Positions 47,470 through 59,420 are shown, numbered from the stretch's first letter. The stretch is 64,000 bases of DNA from Delphinus delphis (GCF_949987515.2 NC_082694.2:57906080-57970079), one strand, 5' to 3'. Notes: a model not told the origin generated them from the sequence alone. Numbers and translations: made by a program.

Positions 47470-47925
47470 GGACACCCCCTCCCCATCTTGAGCTACACTC
47501 TCGCTTCTTTCCTGCCCATTCCCAGCTTACAACCACATTGACCTTCTCAGGGTTCTTTTCCACCGCTGGGCTCTCTTCTGAGGCTTTTCCACATGCTATT
47601 CCATCCCATCCATCCCTACCCCGTTACCCAGTACTCTCTCATTTATCTCTTCAGAGTGTCTCCCTCAGTGAATTTTGCCCCGGTGTCCCCGTCAACGTTG
47701 GCTTCTTTGTGCATGTGGAGAAGCATACCCCTCCATTGGAATCCACACTTTAATTTGTCATTATAAATTCATTAGTGTGATTATTTTATCAACATCTGGC
47801 TGCCCGCTACACCAAGAACCCCATGATAGTAGGTGCCTTGTCTGTTTTTCTCACCCGTGTACTCCTACTACACCTAGGACAGCACTTGGGTGTTGAATGA
47901 ATGAATGAATATATGAATAAACGTG
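47470..47925 (+). repeat. L2 LINE 3' end, sense
   Basis: GGGTTCTTTTCCACCGCTGG, GAGGCTTTTCCACATGCTAT, TTTATCTCTTCAGAGTGTCT, GTAGGTGCCTTGTCTGTTTT and the end GGTGTTGAATGAATGAATGA are L2 to its terminus. The 136-codon frame at 47343-47753 is a product of this L2. Confidence 0.85.
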
Positions 47926-49639
47926 TGAACCACATGGTTATTGCATGAGTTAATTTATTTGATCCTCAGTTCAGCTCCATAAATGAAAGAGAGTAAGTAG
48001 AATAAGATGGGCCAGTTCTCAAACTCAGGATTTTCTTACTCCCAATTCCTTGTTCTCTCCTTGATGCTGCAATGAAGAAAAATAAAACAAATTTGGGGAA
48101 ATTTCTGATATATGCGTTGCCTTTGATATTCCCAAGTACCTGAAACTATACTTCTACTCTTTAGCTATCAGGATGTCTATGGAAATATGCTTCATGGGGA
48201 CTACAGGTATTTCTGCAACCACATTTTTTTAGGACGTATTTAAATATAGGCACCATGTGGTAGGCTTTTTTTTTTCATCCTCTGCTTAGATTTTAATTTT
48301 TAGAAGTACATGCATTTGAGGACTGATGCAAAAACCTCAGCTAGTTACTAGATTTTGCCTGAATGAATAATGAGTTAATGGGGGGACGAGTGCATGGATG
48401 GATGCTTTCCTCAGCCTCCCTCCAGTTTCCTCATCATAACGGGGATGAAGGCTAAGTCATTACCAGAACCACCCCCTGCAACTTTTTTGCTTCCACTGCA
48501 TCTATTTTTTAGCATTCACTGAGCAAAAATAACTTTGTGATGAATTCCCTTTTATTCTCGTTTACATAAACACTTCAGGATAACATATCTGGCAGCACAG
48601 AGATACCATGCAACTCAAAAACAAAGATTTGTCTTCCTAGCAGCTTGAGTCCCCTTAAAGTCAGGGGATGGAGGAGAGAGAGAAAGGGAGAGCAAGAAGG
48701 CATCCACCGAACTTTCCTTAAGAAGAATGATACACGCCCAAGGACTGTCACATCAGGCAGTGGGTTTGAATCTCTTTGATTAGCGTTCAGTGAGGTAGCG
48801 GGTATGCTATAGGCTGGTTATCAACGTGAGGACGAGGTTGCTTCTACACTCAGCACAGAAATATTGCTGTTTACGTCCTTTCTTTAAATATCTTTTAGAA
48901 TGTCATTTCAAGGGTAGGTGATTATCATAAAAATACACTCTCCTGGCTGTTGGCTGGGATAAAGCAGGAACTCTTTGTCATAGGAGCTGCCTGCCCCAAC
49001 ATACCCGCATCCGTAAAGTTTTTCCTGCAGTTTTCTGCAGATATAACTGGCAGACTGACTGGTGCGTTGTAACTGAACTCTGAATAGTTGTGGCGTGTCC
49101 TTGATTACAGTAGGACTCGGTAGTTGATGACAAGAAACAGAGAAGACGTGGCATATACCTTTTGTCATTTTTTAAAATAATTGAGGCTTAAGGAGACAAG
49201 GTTTCTGTAATTAACCTAGAAATACGACTGCTGTTCTCTCACATTGATTTGTCACCACATTAACAAGGTTTGTGGAAGGCAGAGAGCAGGGAGAGGTGAC
49301 AGCCTGAAAGATGCAGGGGGATTGAAACAGACCAAAGTGTGATGTGTCTCTCTCAGCTGTGGTTTAGTCTGGCTTGACCCTTCCCTGTGCAGGACCTTGA
49401 CTGAGGTTGAGACCAACATCAACTTATTCTAATACTACCCAGATTATCTTTGAAAGGTACATTGGACGACATTTCATAATTCAAACATATTACAATTTGT
49501 ATTTAAGACATCGTAAACGTATTACTGGGTTTTATCAATAACTTAGGAAAGCTCAACTAGCTTTTATGTGATCTTTGAGGACAAGAATTGTTTCTTCATC
49601 CCTTGATTCGATCAGTTAGTCATAAATCTGAGTACTTCT
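47926..49639. other. Unique non-coding sequence, parts possibly conserved
   Basis: No named repeat. 48535-48660 and 49160-49320 are balanced, repeat-free stretches that could be conserved. The 86-codon minus-strand frame at 48908-49168 has no domain. Confidence 0.4.
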
Positions 49640-49960
49640 TGTGTGGCAGTCATAGATGCTGAGGGGATAGAGATCAAAGGTGGAGACAGGCATGCAGTGG
49701 TCTAGGTGTAATGTTATATATAACAGTAGAAGGAACTACTTGGGAGCTGGGGTTTGGGGTGGCAGTGGCATGCATAATCCAGACTGAGATGAAGCTCAGT
49801 AAGGCTTTCTGGAGGAGGGGGCATCTGAAGTGCATCTGTGGGGAGTGTGGCGGAACATTCAGAAAAAACAGCTCGTGCACAACCATGAATGACTTTGACC
49901 TTCAGCCCTCAGTGGAGCGCCTGCTGTATTGCAGACTCAGCACGTGTTTGTGACTGAAGG
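49640..49960 (-). repeat. L2 LINE, antisense, diverged
   Basis: GATGCTGAGGGGATAGAGAT, AGTAAGGCTTTCTGGAGGAG and GGGGCATCTGAAGTGCATCT resemble antisense L2 3' phrases. Frames here (for example 49711-49953) have no real domain despite their Cys content. Confidence 0.5.
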
Positions 49961-50999
49961 AATGAAGGGGCCGAGCAGAGCATCAGGCTTTTGCAGCAAA
50001 TCCCACTTCACGGGTTTGTGGAACCCGATGAAATTGTAGTAATTTAGTGACATTGGCAGATCAGAATCTCTGTTGTAATAAAATGGCATAAAATACCAGG
50101 AAAAGCAAATGCCAAAGAAACAGAATGATTGGGACCACCAGGGAGTTTATACTGACATTTAAATACTGATCTGGGTCAGGGACAGGTGTGTGTGCACCAC
50201 AAATTAAAGTGAAGCTCGATTCTGATGGACTTGGTGATGTGACCTCAGGGTAAACTGTTATCTAGACGCATAAGTCCATGACAAGCAATAAAAACAGAGT
50301 GGCTCTGCATCTGAGAAAGAATGCTGATTATTGTCAGGGTCTCTGATACCATTTGAAAGAAAATCCCCCATCTTTCTTAGGCTATTTCTCATGGCATTAT
50401 GCAAGTGGTGACCCTCACACCCTTCTGACAGTGCCCGTGAGATGGACCGAGGGAGTCCCTGCCTGCCACAGAGATGTCTTCTGTGGCGTGCCCTACCTAA
50501 TAAAGTCAAAGGAGATTAGAACTGAACGTGACCTTGTGGAGTACCCCACATCAGACCTGGGTCACATGATATTTCCTCCCTCCCTCCCTTCCTTTCATCC
50601 TTCCTTCATTCCTCTCTTTCTTAAAATTCACACAACTTAACAAAACTGTGAATACTACATTTCAGAAAAAGGAGAAGACTAATCATGCAGGCAAGATTCC
50701 AAAATAGCACGGAATGTAAATTTATGGAGTAAGTAATGTTCCTTACGATGCTCTGGAGAGTCACCTTCGCACGCTACATTCAGCTTCTGCCAAACCAGTA
50801 ACTAAAGACTGAGTATGAGAAGAAGAAAGCCTTCTAGATCCGTGGGTTCCTTTGACAGACAAGTCCCATCCATCCTCACTCAATTCTAGAACCTGTGGAA
50901 GATGGGCGAGCTGCCCATGGGGTGTGACCTGCAGGTAAAGAAACAGGGCTTTGGATTACCAAATGCCTTCTGCCAAATACAGAAATTTAAGGGAGAATA
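49961..50999. other. Unique sequence with a CT-rich simple repeat
   Basis: 50573-50622 is a (CCTT)n-like pyrimidine run. Frames on both strands at 50258-50640 overlap and have no domain. Confidence 0.5.
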
Positions 51000-51340
51000 C
51001 AAAGGGCCCTTAAACATAGATAATCTCACTCATGATAATGTAAATTCAAACTGCACCAAAAAACTGTTTCTCATTCATTAGACTGGTAGAATTCAGCAGT
51101 TTGACATCGCACTCGGTTGCAAAGCTGGGAGAAAACAAGCACTCCCATACGTTCCTAGAGGGAGTGCCAAGTGGCATAACCCTTATGGAGGGAGATCTGG
51201 AAATAATGAACAGAACTAGAGACGTATTTGTCCTTTGACCTAACAACCCCATTTCTGGGACTCTGTCCTAAGAAAACACCTGCACAAGAATGACATGACT
51301 TATGTATATAGTTTTCAATTTGGCCTTATTTTTAATGGTT
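51000..51340 (+). repeat. Old L1 (L1M-type) ORF2-end/3' fragment
   Basis: TTTCTCATTCATTAGACTGG, GAGAAAACAAGCACTCCCAT, AGAGGGAGTGCCAAGTGGCA, CTTATGGAGGGAGATCTGGA and AACAACCCCATTTCTGGGAC then TCTGTCCTAAGAAAAC follow the familiar old-L1 3' sequence. Decayed, no coding capacity. Confidence 0.8.
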
Positions 51341-51879
51341 CGACCACTTACTATCTGTGTGCCCTGTTAGTAAAATGATATGCTTATTAAATGTCTAACT
51401 CATTTTCCCATCTCTAAGTCAGAAAGAGGCTCTGGATCCAGGAGGAAGTGGCTTCTAGTTTGATGTCTCCCTCCCTTCAAAGGGCTTTCCCTGTATTAAA
51501 GGGTGTCCAGGCATCAAGATGGCAACTGTGATAGTATCATTTACCACCATCAGGGACCAACTGGGGAGATGAAATTGGGACAAAAGTTTCAAAGGGAGAA
51601 GTGGACTTTGGAAGAGGAGGTAGAGAGCATGTGGGCAGTTTTAAGGGAGAAGGGTACATCTGTGGGCTATACTCCTTTAGTTCTCTCTTAGTTCTCAGGC
51701 CAAGAATGATAACATGCCCAAAGTTTACTATAGTTGGGGATTCTTCTCACTGTTCTCAGCTCCAGAGAACGTTTTTTACTCACGATGTTAGAATGTTGGA
51801 CTCCATGTGTTAGTGATTTAAAACGGGACATGAAAGGAGCGAGGTTAGGGTGGAAATTGTTTAATAATGGCCATTTTCC
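51341..51879. other. Unique non-coding sequence
   Basis: Nothing recognised; overlapping plus frames at 51503-51813 have no domain. Confidence 0.5.
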
Positions 51880-52015
51880 TTAATGAGAAATCCACAGGAC
51901 TTGGATAGGCTATGAGGAACAGGGGAGGATCACAGAGGATGTCAAGTGTTCATGGCTGAGTGACCAGGAGAAGGATGGGGCCACAAGGAAGGGCTCTAGG
52001 AGAAGCATTGCTACT
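51880..52015 (-). repeat. L2 LINE fragment, antisense
   Basis: CCACAGGACTTGGATAGGCT, AGGATCACAGAGGATGTCAA then GTGTTCATGGCTGAGTGACC fit the antisense L2 phrase ACAGGACTTGGTGATGGATT...CAAGGATGACTCC. Confidence 0.5.
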
Positions 52016-52727
52016 TTTTGCTTCATCTCTTTTTTAGCTGTCGGGGGTTGGCCCCCAAGGAGACACAGAGACAAAGCTATACGACAGCAAGCATACATTT
52101 GAGGAAGGGAGGTTTTGAGCTTTCAGGAGACTGTTTTCTAAAAGTATTCTCACCAAAACATTTTACCGAAAAAGATTTCCCCCCCTCTCCTCCTTAATAA
52201 CTTTGTAATTGATGATAGAAAGTTATGGCTGAAGCAGGAGTAAGTCAGAAGGTGAACACAGAAGCGTGACTATGAGATCTCCACCCTTTCAGGAATCCAG
52301 AGATAAGAACTTAAAAATAAGGTGGGGTGTGGACCTTCCGTAAATGAGCTGTACACCCTGCCAGCTTTTAATACCCTCCCTAGTTTCTCATAGATGTACC
52401 AGATAAGCCACAAAGACTTGGAAGGCTCTTACTTGGTATTTGGTATAGACATGACTGGAGAATGGGGATTAACTCAGCTGGATCCAACAGACAAACATCA
52501 ATGCCAATTTTAAATAACTTAGAATCCTGGTGTTAATTTAAAGTAACACTCTCCTTCTTAAAGCAGTCAAATTGTATGGGAAAAAAATTTTTTTTGAGCT
52601 AAAATGTGACCACATCAGTCATATTTTCAAAAGGAACTAAGTCAAATCTTAGAGACTTAAATCCTGTGTACACATAGAAGTCACCTTAAAGGGTCACTTT
52701 AGCCACTCTTTACCTATAGCCAAAATT
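52016..52727. other. Unique non-coding sequence
   Basis: Nothing recognised. Confidence 0.5.
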
Positions 52728-52740
52728 GCTCCCAGTTTTA

Positions 52741-52951
52741 TTTATTTATTTTTTTTGGTGTGGTTCACGGGCCTCTCACTGTTGTGGCCTCTCCCGTTGC
52801 GGAGCACAGGCTCCGGATGCGCAGGCTCAGCGGCCATGGCCCACGGGCCCAGCCGTTCCGCAGCATGTGGGATCTCCCCGGACTGGGGCACGAACCCGTG
52901 TCCCCTGCATTGGCAGGCGGACTCTCAACCACTGCGCCACCAGGGAAACCC
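52741..52951 (-). repeat. CHR SINE, short form, antisense
   Basis: Reverse complement of the short form, from a (TTTA)n/T tail to CACCAGGGAAACCC. The flanks share GCTCCCAG (52728-52735 and 52952-52959), with a looser TTTTA extension, giving a short, partly decayed target-site duplication. Confidence 0.93.
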
Positions 52952-52959
52952 GCTCCCAG

Positions 52960-54519
52960 AATTTTAAAGAACAAAGTTGTATGTTATAGTCTTCATAATC
53001 CAATTAAATTCTATGCCTGTTTTTGTTACTGAGTTCTGATGACTCATAAGTTTCTTTGAGTTGCCAGAGATTATGGAAAGAGAATTCACCAGCCTTTGTA
53101 TAACGAATAGAAATGTCCACTCCCCAATGGAAGGAACAGCATGGGAAAGCATAAGGTTGGCATTTGAGACATTCACTGAAATCTTATACTCCACAGTAAA
53201 CATCCCGGTTTATTCTTAGCTTTGGAGAATATTATTTCAGAAATAATAATCTTAATTTTCTGGGCTAAATTTAGCCTCTGCCACTTTAATTCCCTAATTG
53301 AATGTGTTCTTAAATTGAATTGTTCTCGGGATACATTGGGTCCAAACTCCAATGCAAGTGCAGGTTTCTTCCCTGAATTTTTGTGACTAAATTAAAAAAC
53401 AACAAAAACAAACAACTAGGTGAATTCAAACCACTTATCTATTTATCTCTAAAGGAATAACTTGTCACAATTGTTGAGTATAGTCCTTAGTTAGATGGAC
53501 ATAAGCAAAGCTTATTTGAAAAACCTTTTGTTTTTCTTAGGTTGGCTTCTGCTTCTTTTGAATTCTTTATGACGACACATATACCTATTTTGCATGGTGT
53601 GGGAGAGATCTGCTCTGAAAACCCTTTGATTTGTGTTTGCTCTACATCACCTTACGATCCCAGGGGAGTCCCTTGGATTTGTCGGTTTGAATCTTTCATT
53701 CGGATAATCTCCAACACACAGGCAAGCTAACCCGTTAACTGTAGTACACAGAGTTCCTCACTGTCTCCATCAAAGCTTCCTCCCACCCCGCCCATCTTTC
53801 TTCAAGTTAATGAGAAATGGGCAGATTTTAGTGTATGCAGAAAGTTGTTTGGGAGTGCTTGCTCTGTCCTGGATGGAAAGTGGGCTGAAATATAGGTATT
53901 CTGGCTCTCTGCTGAAGGCACTATTCAGTAGACCAGTCTACTCAGATATAATACATCACTAAGAACAGACACCAGAATTGGAGATAAGGGCACTGAAGAC
54001 ATCTCAGAAGATAAGTCGTGAGCAGCCCAGGAATCACTGTGGAAGGGAAGTGCTGTAAAGAAGCCTCTGTGACTCATGGCATCTTTCTCTCCTTTAGAAC
54101 TTCTCATTGCAACCACTGTCTTCCTGTTCTCCATCACCTGTACTGCCTTTTAACCAGGGTGATGGGGACATGGGTGAGAAGCCAGAGATGAGAGGGTCAG
54201 GGGAAATGCCTCATCTCTACATCATTTCCATGGTATGTTTCAAATCTGTAATATGTACTCATTCACTCATCGCCTGTTTAGATGTCTCTGTATGAAAATA
54301 AAATTCAGACTCAGTCTCTACCTAATAAAGTAGGTAAGATGTGGCCCCAGTTATAAATTGCTAATATACAAATGTTGTAAAATAATGATACAGAGTATAG
54401 TGGGAGGTCCCATTCTTAGCCAAAATCAAGTTATAATGCTTTACCTGAGACTGTCCAAATTTTCTTAGTGTATTAAATATTCCTTAGAAGAATATGCAGT
54501 CCTTTGCATTACAGGCAAT
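52960..54519. other. Unique non-coding sequence
   Basis: No named repeat. A small dyad, AGTAGACCAGTCTACT, lies near 53929. Short open frames at 53542-53730 and 53925-54137 have no domain. Confidence 0.5.
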
Positions 54520-54665
54520 AGGATAAGGACGGAGCTGTGAAGTTTAGGTGGACCTGCATTTGCCTTTCAGCTCTGTCACATAATAGCCCAGGCCCTGTGA
54601 CGGGTCATATGCTCCTTGAAGCCCTAATTTCATCATCTGTAAAATGGCAACAGTAATATCTTCTT
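54520..54665 (+). repeat. MIR SINE, left part, split by a CHR SINE
   Basis: AGCTCTGTCACATAATAGCC, GGGTCATATGCTCCTTGAAG, AATTTCATCATCTGTAAAAT and GGCAACAGTAATATCTTCTT are MIR sense. The element resumes after 55095 (TTTTTAGGATTAAAGATAAT). Confidence 0.8.
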
Positions 54666-55081
54666 TTTTTTTTTTAAGTTTTTTGGAATAGACGAACTTA
54701 TTATTATTATTTTTTTAAGGGAGATTGCAATTGACACATATACACTATTTATTTATTTTTGACTGTGTGGGGTCTTCAATGCTGTGCGGGCTTTCTCTAG
54801 TTGTGGTGAGCAGCGGCTACTCTTCCTTGCGGTGCACGGGCTTCTCTTTGCGGCGGCATGTCTTGTTGTGGAGCACAGGCTTTAGGCACATGGACTTCAG
54901 TAGTTGTGGCACGCAGGCTCAGTAGTTGTGGCTCGTGGGCTCTAGAGCATGGGCTCAGCAGTTGTGTGGTGCACGGGCTTAGGTGCTCCGCAGCATGTGG
55001 GATCTTCCCGGACCAGGGCTCGAACCCATGTCCCCTGCACTGGCAGGTGGATTCTTAATCACTGTGCCACCAGGGAAGCCC
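54666..55081 (-). repeat. CHR SINE, long form, antisense, with extra 3' sequence
   Basis: 55081 down to 54761 is the reversed long CHR form (head CCACCAGGGAAGCCC, B box in GGGCTCGAACCC, and repeated AGTAGTTGTGGC blocks). Beyond its first A/T tail (54747-54760) there are about 70 bp of foreign sequence (54676-54746) and a second poly-T (54666-54675). The duplicated target (TAATATCTTCTT at 54654-54665, TAATGTCTTCTT at 55084-55095) encloses the whole unit. Confidence 0.88.
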
Positions 55082-55095
55082 AATAATGTCTTCTT

Positions 55096-55200
55096 GACAG
55101 GAAAATTTTTAGGATTAAAGATAATTTATACCAAATTCCTACCAGAGTGTCTGGCTCATTTACAGGTACTCAAAAAGTGGTAATTTATGCTAATCGAAAG
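55096..55200 (+). repeat. MIR SINE, right part
   Basis: GAAAATTTTTAGGATTAAAG, ATAATTTATACCAAATTCCT and AGAGTGTCTGGCTCATTTAC continue the MIR interrupted at 54665. Confidence 0.7.
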
Positions 55201-55974
55201 AGTAGTTTTTGTGCCTTTATATTTTATAACATCTTTTGGTTTTGTACAATAAGATATATTATGCTTAAAATAATATTATGTATGTAAAATGAATGGTATG
55301 CCAAATTTAAATATAGAGTAATAGTTCAGCTATACCCAGAAATGCTTTTCGTTTGTTTGGGTGGAAGTGGTGCTTGGTGGGGCAATTGTAACACATAAAT
55401 ATTTATCGAGAACAGATATATAGCATATTGATAATACAGCTTTAGACAAATTTTGGCTTCCTTGGGTGAAATGGATTTAAAACACTCATACAAATATGAT
55501 ATAAGTAATATATAAGCACAAACATTCTAGTGACGAAAAAACATAAAATTAACTAGTAAAAAAAGATGGCTAAGCTATGAATTTAGAAGAATGCATGGTC
55601 TAAGACAAAAGCCCAGACTTTTAGTCTTTGATATTTAATGGTCTCTGGATGTGAGTATTTCTCCTTACTTTGGTGCTCTGTTTTAATATTAATATTACCA
55701 TTAACAGTCCCCTCTTGAGGAAATAGGAACAATTGTGTGTTACTGGGAAAATGTCATATTTCTTTTTCTGCTTTGCTTCAAACTTTTTTTTGACTCGTAC
55801 ATTAATCTCATCCTTTTTGGAATTATCATATATAAGTCTAATGTTAAAAAGATGATATGTTTTTCTTTTCTAGTTTGTTTTGTTTTCAAAATTACTTTGG
55901 AAGGCTGCCACGTTTGCAGAGAGTGCGACCTGAAGATAGGCCTTACCTTTTTGTTGTTGATAAATACCTCGCTT
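55201..55974. other. Unique AT-rich non-coding sequence
   Basis: The 108-codon plus-strand frame at 55735-56061 is hydrophobic by composition and ends inside a MIR. No domain is recognised. Confidence 0.5.
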
Positions 55975-56160
55975 AATGATTACTCCTTACATGCCAGGCA
56001 CTGTGCCATGTGCTTTTCATCTGTTAGCTCTTTAATCTTCACAGTAAAGTCTGTGAGCTAGACTCCCATTATCCCCTTTCACGGAGGAGACAGTTGAGGT
56101 TCAGAAAGGAACTTAAGTGAGGTCAGTTAGCTAGTATGGGGAAGGAATGGGATTCACTTT
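55975..56160 (-). repeat. MIR SINE, antisense
   Basis: TTACATGCCAGGCACTGTGC, TTAGCTCTTTAATCTTCACA, CTCCCATTATCCCCTTTCAC and AGGAGACAGTTGAGGTTCAG are MIR antisense. Confidence 0.85.
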
Positions 56161-56403
56161 TGTGTCTCTCTGACTTCAATTGTAGGCATAAAATATTTCG
56201 TCTTCCTCTTTTTTTTTTCATAAAAAGCATTCTCAACAGAAATTCCCAAATCACTCATTCATATTCATCCCCACGTCCCGCATGTCTCTCTGTCTCTCTC
56301 TTTCCCTGCCCCCATCAGCTGTCATGATTGAAAGTTGATGGGAGCAGAGAATGGAGAGGACACAATGCTGAGACTGTAATTATGATGACGACATGGCCTC
56401 AGT

Positions 56404-56608
56404 CTTTTATTTTTTTGCGGCACGCGGGCCTCTCACTGCTGTGGCCTCTCCCGTTGCGGAGCACAGGCTCCGGACGCGCAGGCTCAGCGGCCATGGCTCA
56501 CGGGCCCAGCTGCTCCGCGGCATGTGGGATCTTCCCGGACCGGGGCACGAACCCGTGTCCTGTGCGTCGGCAGACGGACTCTCAACCACTGCGCCACGAG
56601 GGAAGCCC
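56404..56608 (-). repeat. CHR SINE, short form, antisense
   Basis: Reversed short form from T-tail and GCGGCACGCGGGCCTCTCAC to CACGAGGGAAGCCC. No clear target-site duplication was found. It is inverted relative to the copy at 57479, 0.9 kb downstream. Confidence 0.93.
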
Positions 56609-56689
56609 TAGATAGATTCTTTGATGTGATGGGAGATCTGATATTTTCCTTTTAGGATCACAGTGATGGCTCTTCCCTAACAGTTCTCA

Positions 56690-56850
56690 GGACGATCAAA
56701 ATACAAAACTGGAAGGAGCCTGCACAGTTAGCTAAGCCAGCCCTTGTTTTTACAGAGGAGGTGTTATGCCTGCCTTCAGAGACATTAAATGACTTCTTCC
56801 TCAGATGCCAGCGGATAGAAACTGCAGTTTGAACCAGAATCTCATGCATG
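56690..56850 (-). repeat. MIR-like or hAT-like old repeat
   Basis: AACTGGAAGGAGCCTGCACA, AAGCCAGCCCTTGTTTTTAC then AGAGGAGG resembles the common antisense repeat phrase with TTTTACAGATGAGGAAACTG. The family is uncertain. Confidence 0.4.
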
Positions 56851-57184
56851 TTCAGTATCATTTTTGCCCTTCATACTGTCTTCCAGTTCTTGAAAATGTT
56901 TCAGTCCTGTGAGAAAATTAAGAGGAAAACATCTTCTCAACTTCTCTGTAACTCCCAAATTACTGATCTTCTTCTTTTGGTAAATAAATAAGCACTGGAG
57001 CAAACACAGCTAATTTTTTTTAAACATTTAAAAAATTCTAATTTAAATTGCTTGTAAATTTGAATGTGGATCCCTAGACAAAAATCAAAAACAAAAACAT
57101 ATGAGTTGTGAGCTGTCATTTTATTTCATTTCTATATTTTATTACTAGTGATGTGGTTGATTTGTTGGTGAAAATATAGAAAAT

Positions 57185-57385
57185 ACATGGGCTTTAGAAT
57201 TAGAAAACCTTCCTTTAAATTTAGGATTAAACACTTATGTCTGTGTTGGAATTCACATTCGATAATTCTAAACGTGTTTTCAGATCTGTATAGTGGAGAT
57301 GATAGTAAGAAACAGTTGTGCTCTGAGGAATAAAGGAAGGTGATATATTAAAGAGCCTAGCACTCTGCTTTATAGAAGATACTTA
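57185..57385 (+). repeat. MIR SINE, diverged
   Basis: ACATGGGCTTTAGAATTAGA, GTATAGTGGAGATGATAGTA, TGCTCTGAGGAATAAAGGAA and AGAGCCTAGCACTCTGCTTT fit MIR sense. Confidence 0.7.
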
Positions 57386-57478
57386 GCAACTTTTAGTTCT
57401 CTAAGAATAATGGACGAGGGAGGTGCCAAAATCTTTTTACTAACAAGTCCCTCAGTGTGATTTAAAAAAGACAAAATT

Positions 57479-57693
57479 AGGGCTTCCCTGGTGGTGCAGT
57501 GGTTGAGAGTCTGCCTGCCGATGCAGGGGACACGGGTTCGTGCGCCGGTCCAGGAGGATTCCACATGCCGCGGAGCGGCTGGGCCCGTGAGCCATGGCCG
57601 CTGAGCCTGCGCGTCCGGAGCCTGTGCTCCGCAACGGGAGAGGCCACAACAGTGAGAGGCCCGTGTACCGCAAAAAAAAAAAAATAATAATAA
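57479..57693 (+). repeat. CHR SINE, short form, full length
   Basis: Head GGGCTTCCCTGGTGGTGCAG, end TACCGC, A13 and a (TAA)n tail. A perfect 16-bp target-site duplication (TAAAAAAGACAAAATT) lies at 57463-57478 and 57694-57709. Well preserved, so probably a recent insertion. Confidence 0.95.
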
Positions 57694-57709
57694 TAAAAAA
57701 GACAAAATT

Positions 57710-58139
57710 CCTTAACTGTGTATTTTTCCTTTTCAATATCCTATACTACTGACTCCTAAATCTTTCCCTTTGTCACTAACATGAGACTTTTTTTCTTATC
57801 TCACATTTCACTACTGACTTTTTGTTTTAAACTAGACTACTGTGCTTGACTGAAATCAAAAGGACATCATAGACAATGAATTACTGCATTTATTCCATTA
57901 TATCTTCTAATATAAAGAAGGAAATAGCCAAAGAGATAAATAAATGGTGACTAAATGAAGATCCCAAGTTTTGGCCAGTAATGTTTCACCTTTATTTCAA
58001 GAGTTATAAGTTAAAGTAATGAACAATATTTTGAAAGTATTTAGTTTCCTTGATTTAAAAATCATTAATAGATCATTTCATTAAAGCCAATAGATGTTAT
58101 ACATAGTTAAAAAAATCCTGGTATCGTTAAAGAAAACTC
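57710..58139. other. Unique AT-rich non-coding sequence
   Basis: Nothing recognised. Confidence 0.5.
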
Positions 58140-58325
58140 ATATATTTTCTCACTGAACCTTCCCAAGAATTCTGCAGTATGTGTGTTATTCCCATTTACA
58201 GATAAGGAAACTAAGGGTCAGAGAGGTTAACTATGTAACTTCTTTGATGTCACGTTTATAGCGAGGTGAAGCTAGGCATTGAACTGAAGTTGTCTGGCTC
58301 AGAACCCTGGGTTCTCCTCATTGTT
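58140..58325 (-). repeat. MIR SINE, antisense
   Basis: GTGTTATTCCCATTTACAGA, TAAGGAAACTAAGGGTCAGA, GAGGTTAACTATGTAACTTC and AGGCATTGAACTGAAGTTGT are MIR antisense. Confidence 0.88.
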
Positions 58326-58594
58326 CCTTGCTGACTTCTTTGATAGTACATGCAAAGGCCCTGTGGTGAAAGGAAGTGTGGTATATGAGATCCTCAGAAA
58401 TCTTCTGCCTTTTATGTGGTTAAATGTATGGGTGAGAAGAAGCTAGGTAGCTTTCTAGGAAGTGCTGAGGTAGCACTGGCTTTCTGTGTACTGCAAACTC
58501 AACACCTGGCCACATCCTTCTTAAATCATCTTATTCCAGCCTGAGGGGAAACAACACTCAGTTTCCCCTGAAGGACTGAGATCTGTGTCTATCC

Positions 58595-58705
58595 TTACCA
58601 TTAATGTATTGTGTATTTCTTATATGCCTTACACTGTGCTGAGTACTTCACACCATTTTATCCATTTCATGCTCTGTCCACTCTATGAGGTGTCTACTAC
58701 AAATT
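58595..58705 (-). repeat. MIR SINE fragment, antisense
   Basis: TATTTCTTATATGCCTTACA, CTGTGCTGAGTACTTCACAC and CACTCTATGAGGTGTCTACT resemble the antisense MIR 3' part. Confidence 0.65.
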
Positions 58706-58829
58706 TGAAGATTGGAAATAGATCTCTTAAATTTAGCCCATCCAAAGCAACTCTTGGTTTACATTCCTTTCCTCACCCAAGCCCTCACCTCTCTCTGGGT
58801 TCCTGGTTCCAATAAATATCATTCTCATT

Positions 58830-59130
58830 TACCCAGTTGCTCAGAGCAAAAACCTAGCAGTCATCCTTGATCCTTTCATTAGTAAATGATTATCTCCTCC
58901 TTCTAAAAAATGTCCTGTCTCTCCGTCTCGCGTCACCTCCGCAGCTTGTCCAAGCTACCACCGTCTCTCTTCAGATACCTGATTCCTTTCTTACCCATGA
59001 TCCACTCCATCCTCTCTCAGCTCCCCAGTGAATTCTTACATAGCAGCTGGAATGATCCTTTAAAGTCTAAGTCAGATCCTAGCATTCTCCTGTGTAACCA
59101 ACTCCAGTGTGTTCCCATCACGCTTAAAAA
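58830..59130 (+). repeat. L2 LINE, sense (left part)
   Basis: CCAGTTGCTCAGAGCAAAAA, CTAGCAGTCATCCTTGATCC, CAGCTGGAATGATCCTTTAA, AGTCTAAGTCAGATCCTAGC and AACTCCAGTGTGTTCCCATC are L2 sense. The element stops at an inserted L1 and resumes at about 59425. Confidence 0.85.
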
Positions 59131-59420
59131 AGAAAAAGTCAGACACAGGACAAGCCCTACATGATACCGCACATACGAGGAATCTAAAATAGTAAAACTA
59201 ATAGAAGCAGAGAGTAGGATGGTGGTTGCCAGAGGCTGACAGTGGGGGGTTGGGGGGGGAGGAAAGAGGAGTAACCTTACTAAAAGGTTACTAAGTTTCA
59301 ATTTTACAAGGTGACTAAGTCCTAGTTATCTACTGTGCAACATAGTACCTATGGTTAACAATACTGTATTGTGTGCTTAAAGATTTGCTAAGATGGTGGA
59401 CCTTATGTTAAGGGTTCTTG
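59131..59420 (+). repeat. L1M-type LINE 3' end inserted in an L2
   Basis: AAAAGTCAGACACAGGACAA, TACGAGGAATCTAAAATAGT, GAGTAGGATGGTGGTTGCCA, AGTAAGTT-like middle (GTTACTAAGTTTCAATTTTA), AACAATACTGTATTGTGTGC and GTTAAGGGTTCTTGTCACAC match the old L1 3' UTR end. The L2 halves on either side are consecutive, so the L1 came later. Confidence 0.85.

Noticed and set aside
49711..49953. A Cys-rich short frame with CICGECGG, zinc-finger-like
   Set aside because: Too few spaced Cys/His for a real finger, and it lies in probable antisense L2.
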